Origin: Bacillota bacterium
GTDB lineage: Bacteria > Bacillota > Negativicutes > Sporomusales > Sporomusaceae
Length of the DNA: 50,050 nt
Direction: 5' to 3'
Assembly (NCBI GenBank): GCA_017889705.1
Contig: JAGGAB010000027.1
Coordinates: 1-50,050 of the forward strand
In this document: positions 43,038-50,050 of the stretch, piece by piece
Numbering within the stretch: position 1 is the stretch's first letter
Layout: the number at the start of each line of letters is the position of its first letter
The notes under the pieces: model-generated
Databases searched by the model: none
Seen by the model: the letters and a program-made list of their open reading frames with translations, nothing else
What the model was told of the DNA's origin: nothing
Made by a program: the position numbers and the translations under genes

Positions 43038-43340
43038 TTACTGTTTTCCTTCTAAAGCAGCGATCTTTGCCTTCATGGTTTCTATATCCTGTTGTAACAT
43101 AGTAATGCTCTTTTGCAGGTTTTGAACTTGTGTATTTGAGAAACTGTCCGATTCTGTTGATGGAGGATTAGACGATACTATCGCTTGTATTAGCAGGAGA
43201 TTTTGCCCCAATGCTTCTATAAAGTTTCCCAAAACATTGAGTTGGTCTTCGTTAAGCTTATCAGCTATTATTATCGCTAGTAAGGCTGCGAGCAGTACCT
43301 GCTGCTCAGAGTCAAGAGAAAAGAGAATTGATTCTTCCAC
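43038..43340 (-). CDS. Small coiled-coil protein, 100 residues
   Basis: I do not recognise the family. The first 60 residues are hydrophobic and helical (Q-V-L-L-A-A-L-L-A-I-I-I-A-D-K-L then L-G-N-F-I-E-A-L-G-Q-N-L-L). A serine/proline linker follows, then a C-terminal heptad-repeat helix (L-Q-K-S-I-T-M-L-Q-Q-D-I-E-T-M) that should form a coiled coil. The GTG at 43340 has AGGTGG seven bases upstream and is preferred over a TTG six bases earlier. It is flanked by short direct repeats and has its own terminator. Role unknown; membrane-associated oligomerisation is a guess. Confidence 0.7.
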   Translation of the reverse strand: MEESILFSLDSEQQVLLAALLAIIIADKLNEDQLNVLGNFIEALGQNLLLIQAIVSSNPPSTESDSFSNTQVQNLQKSITMLQQDIETMKAKIAALEGKQ

Positions 43341-43473
43341 AGGCAACCCACCTGAAACATTTTATAAACTATATGATGACACTAAGCAATGGATAACTTA
43401 ATTTTTCTATTTGCTAAAGACTCAAGGAACGGCAGAAGACATAGACCAGCTACCCCAAACATCCCCAACTGTC

Positions 43474-43521
43474 CATAATGCCTCAATGCAAGGAAATAGA
43501 ACGAACCGCCCCCTTGTATTC
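43474..43521 (+). repeat. Short dispersed repeat, copy right of the coiled-coil gene
   Basis: Partner of 42973-43026 in the same orientation, about 500 bp apart, so that the pair brackets the coiled-coil gene. Confidence 0.55.
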
Positions 43522-43531
43522 TCAATAAAGA

Positions 43532-43555
43532 GGGGCCACTTTCACTTGTGGCCCC
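43532..43555 (-). terminator. Terminator of the Ddl-like/phosphatase/MFS operon
   Basis: GGGGCCAC and GTGGCCCC enclose an 8-base loop; on the minus strand TCTTTATT follows, just past the MFS stop codon. Confidence 0.82.
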
Positions 43556-43563
43556 GCCTTACA

Positions 43564-45486
43564 TTATACTACACGTTCTCGGTGTCCATAAAATCGCGGT
43601 AGAACCACAGTTACTAAAGCATAAAGTGCTACAGCTATCAAAAATATAATTCCCAATACCGCAACGCCCGTAAAACTTCCACCCATAAAAGATAAGCCAA
43701 ACGCAATCGGGCCTAACATTTCAGCGAATTTTTTTATGATACTGATATAGGATAAGGCCCTACTTTCACCTAGCCTCTTAACAATTTCAAGATTTAAGAA
43801 ATAATTATTTTGCGCCACAAAGCCAAAGCTGTCAGAAAGCCCCAAAAACAATACCACAACCATCGCTGGGACGAAGCCACCCATTAGCCCAAAGGCGATT
43901 AAGGCTACCGAAAAAATAACATTATAGGCTATATTCCATCTAACTAAATTGGGATATTTGTTTAACCACTTAATAAGCCACGGCCCTAAGTAAACAATTA
44001 TTAATCCGTAAATTAATTGTGAACGCCCAATATCCGAGGTTGACTTGCCGATGTCAGTAAAATATATGGGAAGATAATACCCAAGATACGACCCTATAAT
44101 GCAGGAGGGTACAATCATGAGTATCACAAACAATGTTGCATGTAGCATATCACGAAAATTGTATTTTTCATTAGTGACTTTTTTCAGTGTTTGTATTTCT
44201 ATTTTTGGTCTTTGGTAGGTTGCATTTTCAAGTCCTAGTATTACCACAATACATACCATGGTAAGTGCCGAGGCAATCAACAACACTGGTATATAGCCTA
44301 GTATATCTGCAAGAACAGAGCCTAGCACTGCACCGCAATTCATTCCTGCATAAATGCCCGCATTTAACATCGCAAAACACATAGCTTTATCCTTGTCATT
44401 CGCCGTGAAAAGTGCAAAGTTTCTAAGTGTCATCCAGCAAAATCCATATCCAAGTCCAACCACTCCACGGGAAAGAATAAACATTGCGATATTTGTGGAA
44501 AATGCACTCATAAGTGTTCCCAATGCTACTATAACAAGTCCACCAACAAAGGAAAGTTTCCAACCCTTCTTCTCAATAATTATTGATGTCACAAAAATTG
44601 CTACGCAAGTTAATAAAAATTCAGCTGATTGTGGTATCCCAGCTAATACATTGCCTTGAAAGCCAAAAAAGTTTCCGCCTAAATCCTTAGCAATAATTGC
44701 AATAAAAGTGGTTGCCATGCGTGAAGCAAAGTAAAAGAAAAAGGCTATTTGCCTCACATATCCCACCATACTGTAGGAATGTTGAGTAACTAGTTTACTC
44801 TTATCGGCAAATTTATTTTCGATGAACTTAATGGCGAAAATGACAAGCTCAATGGTTAAGATAATCGACGCTATAAGTACAGTTAGCAGATCCAAAAGGA
44901 TTTTACTAACCATTTCTTTTTGGTATGCCTCAGAAATATCCATTACTACGGTTACATCACCAGTTGGAAAACGATACGATTTTAATGGGTCAACCGTTAC
45001 ACTCTGCCCAATTTGGGTTTTGGCGGCAGAATCCCGAACAATATTTTTTTCATCAACTATATAAATTGAACTTATTTCATCGCCAAGCTTCACTTGCGCA
45101 AGCGCAAAATTATCTGTAAGCATATCCGATCTCATGATCGCAAAAGTTTCTTTTGCACTTTGCAATGATTTGTTTTCAAAATCAAGCTGTTTAAAGGAAT
45201 ACGTGGCAAAAGAAAGCGTTATTTGAATTATGCAGATGACCGCTGTCAGCATAATAATAATTTCACTTTTTTGCATACTGCCATCTTCGTTAAAGATTTC
45301 TCCAAAGAAGATAAACAGCATAAGCGCAATAACTGCAAAAAAGCTTAAAATTACCAGGGTTACATTAAGTGTCCCCTGCATTTCTGCAGGTTGCCCTTTA
45401 TTTATTATCCCCAAGAATATCAGTATAACCAATACAATGGCTAAGGTGCATAGCGCAAGCCATTTTCGTTTTTTATTGACCATCAT
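43564..45486 (-). CDS. MFS transporter fused to an N-terminal membrane/extracytoplasmic sensor-like module
   Basis: A 640-residue membrane protein, far longer than a plain 400-residue MFS carrier. Three hydrophobic segments (about 10-30, 40-62, 73-95) lead to an extracytoplasmic stretch of about 100 residues that resembles a small Cache domain (S-S-I-Y-I-V-D-E-K-N-I-V-R-D-S). A further helix follows near 205, then the 12-helix MFS core from about 240, with S-R-G-V-V-G-L-G-Y-G-F-C-W and G-L-S-D-S-F-G-F-V-A-Q-N-N. Its start overlaps the upstream phosphatase gene by 14 bp, so the two are translationally coupled. Last gene of a three-gene operon. The cargo is unknown; a signal-gated exporter is my inference. 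Confidence 0.85.
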   Translation of the reverse strand: MMVNKKRKWLALCTLAIVLVILIFLGIINKGQPAEMQGTLNVTLVILSFFAVIALMLFIFFGEIFNEDGSMQKSEIIIMLTAVICIIQITLSFATYSFKQLDFENKSLQSAKETFAIMRSDMLTDNFALAQVKLGDEISSIYIVDEKNIVRDSAAKTQIGQSVTVDPLKSYRFPTGDVTVVMDISEAYQKEMVSKILLDLLTVLIASIILTIELVIFAIKFIENKFADKSKLVTQHSYSMVGYVRQIAFFFYFASRMATTFIAIIAKDLGGNFFGFQGNVLAGIPQSAEFLLTCVAIFVTSIIIEKKGWKLSFVGGLVIVALGTLMSAFSTNIAMFILSRGVVGLGYGFCWMTLRNFALFTANDKDKAMCFAMLNAGIYAGMNCGAVLGSVLADILGYIPVLLIASALTMVCIVVILGLENATYQRPKIEIQTLKKVTNEKYNFRDMLHATLFVILMIVPSCIIGSYLGYYLPIYFTDIGKSTSDIGRSQLIYGLIIVYLGPWLIKWLNKYPNLVRWNIAYNVIFSVALIAFGLMGGFVPAMVVVLFLGLSDSFGFVAQNNYFLNLEIVKRLGESRALSYISIIKKFAEMLGPIAFGLSFMGGSFTGVAVLGIIFLIAVALYALVTVVLPRFYGHRERVV

Positions 45487-47590
45487 TTTTCCTGCCTTGC
45501 TTTATTTTCAAGGCAAGCATTGTAATATCGTCTGCTTGCTCTGCGCCGTCTGCAAATTCATCAATTTCACTTTTTATATTCTGCAGCAGTTCACTTAAGC
45601 TACAATCTTTGTATTTGTTAATATCCCCAAGCAGTTTCTCATTGCTAAATAGATCATTATTTCTATTTACCGCTTCTGTTACACCATCAGTATACATATA
45701 AATAACATCATTTTGTCCTAATATAATCTTATCCTGACTATAGCTCATATCTTCCATACCAGCTAGAACAAACCCCGGTTTTGTTGCTAACCACTCAAAA
45801 TCACCATTGGCTTTTTTAACAAGCGGGGGGTTGTGTCCTGCATTTACATAGGTAAATTCCCCTGTACTAATTTCAAAAATCCCCATAAAAGCAGTTACAA
45901 ACATAGAAGCCTCGTTATTTTCACAAAGCTGCTGATTAACTGTTTCAAACACCTCTTGGGGCGTTTTACCATGCACGCTGTTTTTAATAAGGGTTTTGGT
46001 AATTACCATAAATAATGCAGCTGGTACTCCTTTACCAGATACATCGGCTATAACAACAGCTAAATGATCATCGTCAACGAGAAAGAAGTCATAAAAATCG
46101 CCGCCCACCTCTTTTGCCGGAAGCATACTCGCATAAATTTCAAATTCCTCTCGATCTGGAAATGGCGGGAAAATACAAGGTAACATACTTGCTTGAATTT
46201 TTGTTGCAAAAGCAAGCTCTGCACCTATTCGTTCTTTTTCAGCCGTTATTTTTGAAATATTTTTTATATATGTCTTCAAATCAATGGTCATTTTATTAAA
46301 AGCTTTGGCAAGTTCTGCTATTTCATCTTTTCCTCGATCATCAATTTGGGTATCAAGATCTCCCTCACCAATTTTTACAACCTTTGAAAGCAATACCTTT
46401 ATAGGATTGGTAATGGTTTTTGATAGCAGATAGGAAAACACCAAAATAATCATTGCCGAAACTGCTAATACAATAACCAGAACAATTAATACCTCTCTGA
46501 GGGTTTTAGTAATATACCCTTGGGTTTGAGCGGTGTACTCATCTATCTGCTTTTTGGTTTCCACTGCCGGTTTAATAATTTCATCTACCTCAACAACCAC
46601 GGCCAGTGACCATTTTGTTGTTGGCAGCTGTGAATAGGCAATGTAACACAACTTATCATCTATATGCGCAGTTGTTAACCCTTCAGGGTTGCTTACAATG
46701 TCCTTAATCGCCTGAAGATAATCGCCAGTTGCACTTTCCAGTGGTTTTTTGTTAATTCCATTATATTTGGGGTGGGCGATAATATTGCCTTTATTATCAA
46801 GCAAAAATGCGTAACCGGTTTCGCCGATTTTCATAGAAATAATATCATCTTGCATACGTTTAAGTGTAATATCAGCAGCTAGCACCCCACGCGGCTGTCC
46901 ATTTTCATCATAAAAGGTTTTCGCGTTAGTAACACAAATAGAACCAAAAGCATCTAAATATGTATCAATCCAGATGGATTTCCCATCATTTATCATTGCG
47001 GTTTTGTACCACTCACGCGCTCTTGGGTCATAATTAGCGTTATATTCGTTAGATTTTGAATAACGATAAGAAATACCTGTTTTTGTGCCTAAATATATAT
47101 TATTAAAAATATTATTATTTTTAAATATAGGTGCAAACATATATTCAGCATTACTTATAAGCGATAATTCTTGGTCAATGTCAGGTGTACGTGCAATCCC
47201 CGGCGCCAGCATATATTTGGCGCTTTCCACTCCCATTACCGTATCTGGCACCAGCGGTACATTTTTACCTTTAAAGTTGTTTTCATTTTTATAAATAGCA
47301 GTCATATACTCTGACAGAGCTGTAATCTCCTCTTGGACATTAGCCAGTATTGCATCTGACTTCAATGCTTGCTCTTTCGCAATTTTAACAATATATTCCT
47401 CTGCTTGCTTTTGCAGTGCAGCCTTTGACCTTTCGGAAGAATTTATCCCAAGCTGAGTATTTGCATCTGTGGAATATCTCGTTAAATTCAGCATTTGTGT
47501 ATATGAAACAACCGAAATAAAAAACAATGAAAACAGCGATACAACCAAAATAATAGCAAGAATCTTGGTTCCTATTTTGAGATTCCGCAT
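45473..47590 (-). CDS. Membrane PP2C/SpoIIE-type serine phosphatase with Cache sensor and HAMP
   Basis: A 705-residue sensor phosphatase. TM1 lies at about 9-30, a dCache extracytoplasmic domain at about 40-350 (W-Y-K-T-A-M-I-N-D-G-K-S-I-W and Y-A-F-L-L-D-N-K-G-N-I-I-A-H-P), TM2 near 368-392, then HAMP (P-I-K-V-L-L-S-K-V-V) and a PP2C domain with D-V-S-G-K-G-V-P-A-A-L-F and Y-T-D-G-V-T-E-A holding the metal aspartates. It should dephosphorylate a STAS-type or other Ser/Thr-phosphorylated partner when an external ligand binds. No anti-sigma or STAS gene is nearby. GGGGGAAA precedes the ATG; 13 bp separate it from the upstream Ddl-like gene. Confidence 0.92.
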   Translation of the reverse strand: MRNLKIGTKILAIILVVSLFSLFFISVVSYTQMLNLTRYSTDANTQLGINSSERSKAALQKQAEEYIVKIAKEQALKSDAILANVQEEITALSEYMTAIYKNENNFKGKNVPLVPDTVMGVESAKYMLAPGIARTPDIDQELSLISNAEYMFAPIFKNNNIFNNIYLGTKTGISYRYSKSNEYNANYDPRAREWYKTAMINDGKSIWIDTYLDAFGSICVTNAKTFYDENGQPRGVLAADITLKRMQDDIISMKIGETGYAFLLDNKGNIIAHPKYNGINKKPLESATGDYLQAIKDIVSNPEGLTTAHIDDKLCYIAYSQLPTTKWSLAVVVEVDEIIKPAVETKKQIDEYTAQTQGYITKTLREVLIVLVIVLAVSAMIILVFSYLLSKTITNPIKVLLSKVVKIGEGDLDTQIDDRGKDEIAELAKAFNKMTIDLKTYIKNISKITAEKERIGAELAFATKIQASMLPCIFPPFPDREEFEIYASMLPAKEVGGDFYDFFLVDDDHLAVVIADVSGKGVPAALFMVITKTLIKNSVHGKTPQEVFETVNQQLCENNEASMFVTAFMGIFEISTGEFTYVNAGHNPPLVKKANGDFEWLATKPGFVLAGMEDMSYSQDKIILGQNDVIYMYTDGVTEAVNRNNDLFSNEKLLGDINKYKDCSLSELLQNIKSEIDEFADGAEQADDITMLALKIKQGRKNDGQ

Positions 47591-47603
47591 GATTTATTTC
47601 CCC

Positions 47604-48539
47604 CTATAGCTCGTTTCTAACTATTATTTCAATTAAATCATTAAAAGATAGTCCATATCTTGCAGCCGCGTGGGGATAAAAACTTTCAGGTTTTAATCCA
47701 GGCACTGCATTAATTTCAATAAAATAAGGAAGGTTTGTTTCCTCCTCAATCATATAATCAATCCGCGCATAATTTTTTGCATTTACAATATGGAATACCT
47801 CGATAGATATTTGGGCAAGTTCTTCTTTTAGCTCAGTTGATAAGTCTGCCTCTTTTACGGTAAAAGCTTTATTAAATAAAACCATATCCTTTTGCTCTCC
47901 ATTTACATTTTCACCTGTTAATGTTGGTAATGCGGTAGATACTTTTTCTATTTCCAGTATTGACGTTGTTGCAAATTTCCCTTTAATAAATTGTTCAATT
48001 ATTATTTCATCATCATAATTAAAGGTTTGCGCTATTTTTTCATAATCATCCCTTGATTGTATAAATTCAATTCCATAACTTCCCCCCTGGGTTATCGCTT
48101 TTGCCACAACAGGGTAGGACATAACTTTTTCTATTTTCTCTAGCAATGCCAGCTTGGGAGTCGCAAAAAAAGTCTGCTTATTCATATAAATAAATTCAGG
48201 TGTTCTGATACCATGATAAGCGCAAATCTTTTTACATAAACATTTATCGTTAATTATAGCTGCTGCTGTAGACTTCGAACCAGTATAAGGCAACCTTAAA
48301 TGTTCACAAATAGATTGTAATGTTCCATCACCATGATATTTACCTTGCACCGCTAAAAAGACTAATTGTGGCTTATTTTGCTGTAAATTCATATATATAT
48401 TTTCATCAAACTCCAGCATACTGACTATATGTCCATTTTCCTCAAGTGCCGACGCTATATAACCCGCATTTTTTGTAGAAATAGCACTCTCACTTGATGT
48501 TCCGCCATGTACTACTGCAATATTCATCTTAACATTCAT
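47604..48539 (-). CDS. D-Ala-D-Ala-ligase-like ATP-grasp enzyme
   Basis: A 311-residue cytoplasmic ATP-grasp ligase. The opening V-V-H-G-G-T-S-S-E-S-A-I-S corresponds to the Ddl N-lobe (G-G-x-S-x-E). K-A-I-T-Q-G-G-S-Y-G-I is the ATP-binding loop, and E-I-N-A-V-P-G-L-K-P-E-S-F-Y the C-terminal metal/substrate motif. The usual G-R-E-x-(T/S)-V region reads G-K-F-A-T-T-S-I, so the site is altered and the product may not be D-Ala-D-Ala. GAGGAG precedes the ATG. First gene of the operon with the sensor phosphatase and the MFS carrier, which suggests a made-and-exported dipeptide or a cell-wall-linked response; this is inference. Confidence 0.85.
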   Translation of the reverse strand: MNVKMNIAVVHGGTSSESAISTKNAGYIASALEENGHIVSMLEFDENIYMNLQQNKPQLVFLAVQGKYHGDGTLQSICEHLRLPYTGSKSTAAAIINDKCLCKKICAYHGIRTPEFIYMNKQTFFATPKLALLEKIEKVMSYPVVAKAITQGGSYGIEFIQSRDDYEKIAQTFNYDDEIIIEQFIKGKFATTSILEIEKVSTALPTLTGENVNGEQKDMVLFNKAFTVKEADLSTELKEELAQISIEVFHIVNAKNYARIDYMIEEETNLPYFIEINAVPGLKPESFYPHAAARYGLSFNDLIEIIVRNEL

Positions 48540-48664
48540 TATTTATAAACTCCTCACTGCAAGCACAGGCGAAAGTGCAGGGACGGTTCTGCCGCTTCCC
48601 CTGATATCACCTATCTCTTCATTTCAATCTAGCATGTACTTTGACCATAACCCATGAAATTTCA

Positions 48665-48918
48665 CCAGTAAACCTGGCTACCTCACTTCATTGGTTAATT
48701 CTTTGAGCGAAGCAAATTGGGAATCCCCTCGCTTCCTTCTTTCATATATGATTAATTTACCATAGAATAGACAAAGTTCCTGCAAATTGTTAAAACATTT
48801 TACAGGAACTTTGTCTATTTTATATTTATCTTTCATAACAATCATTTTTCGCACTACCAATCATACGGTTGTCCGTATCGGGTATAACGGTGATATTGAC
48901 ATTTTTCAAAAGAAGCAA
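48665..48918 (+). repeat. 255-bp direct repeat, copy A (left of the DinB-like gene)
   Basis: About 85-90% identical to 49687-49941 in the same orientation, from ACCTGGCTACCTCACTTC to the AGAAGCA end. It contains a 36-bp near-palindrome (GACAAAGTTCCTG...CAGGAACTTTGTC). A minus-strand frame of 60 codons occupies it (M-K-D-K-Y-K-I-D-K-V-P-V-K-C-F), but in copy B a stop cuts it short and most changes alter residues, so I treat it as a relic and not a gene. A diverged piece lies at 31785-31840. Confidence 0.8.
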
Positions 48919-48959
48919 AATAACCGTCCCGCCGCTCTTATTTATCAACAGAGCAGTTA

Positions 48960-49451
48960 TTATAGTTCGCTTAGTTGTTTATGTATTAGCTCATCAATCT
49001 CATTAAGATGTAATTTGAAATGCCTTAAATAGTCTATAATCATTGCTTTTAACGATACACGGCTTTTGAGTGCAGTAATCCACTCATTGCCTAATTTATC
49101 TACATTAACATTATTAATCACATGAACAATGTGGAGATTAGAATATTTCCATAACTGTACCAAGTCATACCAGTTTTCTGTATTATAATTCTGAATCGAA
49201 ACCCATCTATCATTATTGCCAAGATTCGCGTAATCCGGATAAGTCAGAGGACTGGGTTGATATTGTAAATGAATTATCCGATGCGTATTATTAGAAGCAG
49301 AATCAACCATATGTCCAACAGTCTCCTTGATTGTCCAACTTTCATTATTTAATCTATACGTTATTAAATCTTCGGAAAGAGCCTGAAATTTCGGTTCCCA
49401 TTCTTCAATCAAACTTAAGAGTTCATGATTGTTCTTCAAAAATTCACTCAT
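48960..49451 (-). CDS. DinB-superfamily protein
   Basis: A 163-residue cytoplasmic four-helix-bundle protein. W-T-I-K-E-T-V-G-H-M-V-D-S-A carries the first metal-binding histidine, near residue 47, and the C-terminal D-Y-L-R-H-F-K-L-H-L-N-E-I the others, the usual DinB/DUF664 pattern of three histidines. Known relatives include thiol (bacillithiol/mycothiol) transferases and many uncharacterised stress proteins. AAGGGGAT precedes the ATG. It lies alone between the two copies of the 255-bp direct repeat, which suggests that it was brought in, or is easily lost, by recombination between them. Confidence 0.83.
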   Translation of the reverse strand: MSEFLKNNHELLSLIEEWEPKFQALSEDLITYRLNNESWTIKETVGHMVDSASNNTHRIIHLQYQPSPLTYPDYANLGNNDRWVSIQNYNTENWYDLVQLWKYSNLHIVHVINNVNVDKLGNEWITALKSRVSLKAMIIDYLRHFKLHLNEIDELIHKQLSEL

Positions 49452-49686
49452 GTTTTAATCCCCTTATAGTTTTTTAAGACTCGCAGGAGACGGTTCCATC
49501 AATCCAGTTACGATTTTACTCATTACTTTGCTATTTGTCGTAGAAGCGCCTAGTTCCTGCTAAATTTATACAAACTTATCAGGAGGACACTACGGGACGT
49601 TCCTGTTTTGGCACTATCACCCGACTGCGCCTCTCAACTTTGTATTCTGCAGGAAACTACAAACCATCTCTTCCGTTTCTTTTTAA

Positions 49687-49941
49687 ACCAGAAAACCTGG
49701 CTACCTCACTTCATTGGTTAATTCTTTAGTCAAGCAAATTGGGAATCCCCGCGCTTCCTTCTTTCATATATAGTTAATTTACCATAGAATAGACAAACTT
49801 CCTGCAAATTGTTAAAACATTTTACAGGAACTTTGTCTATTCTATATTTATCTTTCATAACAATCATTTTTCGCCACTATCTACGATACGGTTCTCCATA
49901 TCAGGTCAAACGGGGAATTTTATTTTTCTTCAGTAGAAGCA
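49687..49941 (+). repeat. 255-bp direct repeat, copy B (right of the DinB-like gene)
   Basis: Partner of 48665-48918. It ends about 10 bp before the right copy of the 83-bp terminal repeat. The stretch 49452-49686 before it shows no gene. Confidence 0.8.
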
Positions 49942-49951
49942 TCGGCCCCAT

Positions 49952-50034
49952 CAGACTGTGTGAAATCTCCCGCTTTTAAAAGATCAAAAATAAAGATGCT
50001 AGACTAATCCCTAACCTTCTAGTTCAGCTGAATA
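49952..50034 (-). repeat. 83-bp terminal inverted repeat, right copy
   Basis: Exact reverse complement of 1-83. The match starts sharply at 49952 (CAGACTGTGTGAAATCTCCC) and continues to where the left copy meets the window edge; the last 16 bases of the window have no counterpart available for comparison. Confidence 0.85.
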
Positions 50035-50050
50035 GTATCTAACTCGAACC

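Noticed and set aside
48678..48860. 60-residue minus-strand protein
   Set aside because: It lies within the 255-bp repeat; the second copy is cut by a stop and the differences are mostly amino-acid changing, so selection on a protein is unlikely.

Overview
The window is low-to-moderate GC DNA from a bacterium with clostridial-type genes that also has an outer membrane. It carries an autotransporter ending in an aromatic C-terminus and a TonB-dependent receptor, beside Firmicutes-style ribosome binding sites, a sporulation-type sensor kinase and a SpoIIE-type phosphatase. This fits the Negativicutes, most likely a Sporomusa/Pelosinus-like member of the Sporomusaceae; this is inference from gene content, not a database match. 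No rRNA, tRNA or CRISPR array was seen.

Layout. 1-83 and 49952-50034 are a perfect 83-bp inverted repeat that runs out of the window at both ends, probably the ends of two copies of a multicopy element. 0.3-10.9 kb (all minus strand): autotransporter; an amidohydrolase / APC permease / AraC operon; an NCS2 permease with a cytoplasmic extension; an exported DUF4434-like protein. 11.2-14.6 kb (plus): a compact three-gene cassette of a repeat protein, a MoxR-type AAA ATPase and an HEXXH/VWA protein. 14.6-17.1 kb: a Fur-box promoter, a structured leader that looks like an RNA switch, and a TonB receptor. 17.2-24.7 kb: glutamate racemase, an orphan histidine kinase, small proteins, an EFR1-type flavodoxin/ferredoxin protein and a large FAD/Fe-S dehydrogenase. 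25-31.4 kb (minus): regulator, then a DcuC-like carrier / M20 peptidase / CapA-like / asparaginase operon. 31.9-34.3 kb: a LysR regulator divergent from a broken MFS gene.

34.5-38.4 kb holds the locus I find most unusual. A Fur-box promoter drives a minimal FeFe-hydrogenase-like protein that keeps all four cubane-ligand cysteines, a nitrate/taurine-type ABC importer (permease, ATPase, lipoprotein) and a cysteine-poor FmdE-like protein. A roughly 70-bp repeat lies in the same orientation on both sides of it. Next comes a gene graveyard (38.5-40.0 kb: fragments of an EAL protein, AspA, a regulator and an amino-acid permease) with one of two near-identical promoter/small-ORF/terminator cassettes; the other is at 41.3-41.7 kb, beyond an M24 aminopeptidase.

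41.8-49.5 kb (minus): a soluble chemoreceptor-like protein, a small coiled-coil protein between short repeats, an operon of Ddl-like ATP-grasp / Cache-HAMP-PP2C phosphatase / MFS carrier with an extracytoplasmic insert, and a DinB-like protein bracketed by 255-bp direct repeats. Functional themes are amino-acid, peptide and purine use, iron-linked uptake, and signalling. The last third is rich in repeats and decayed genes.
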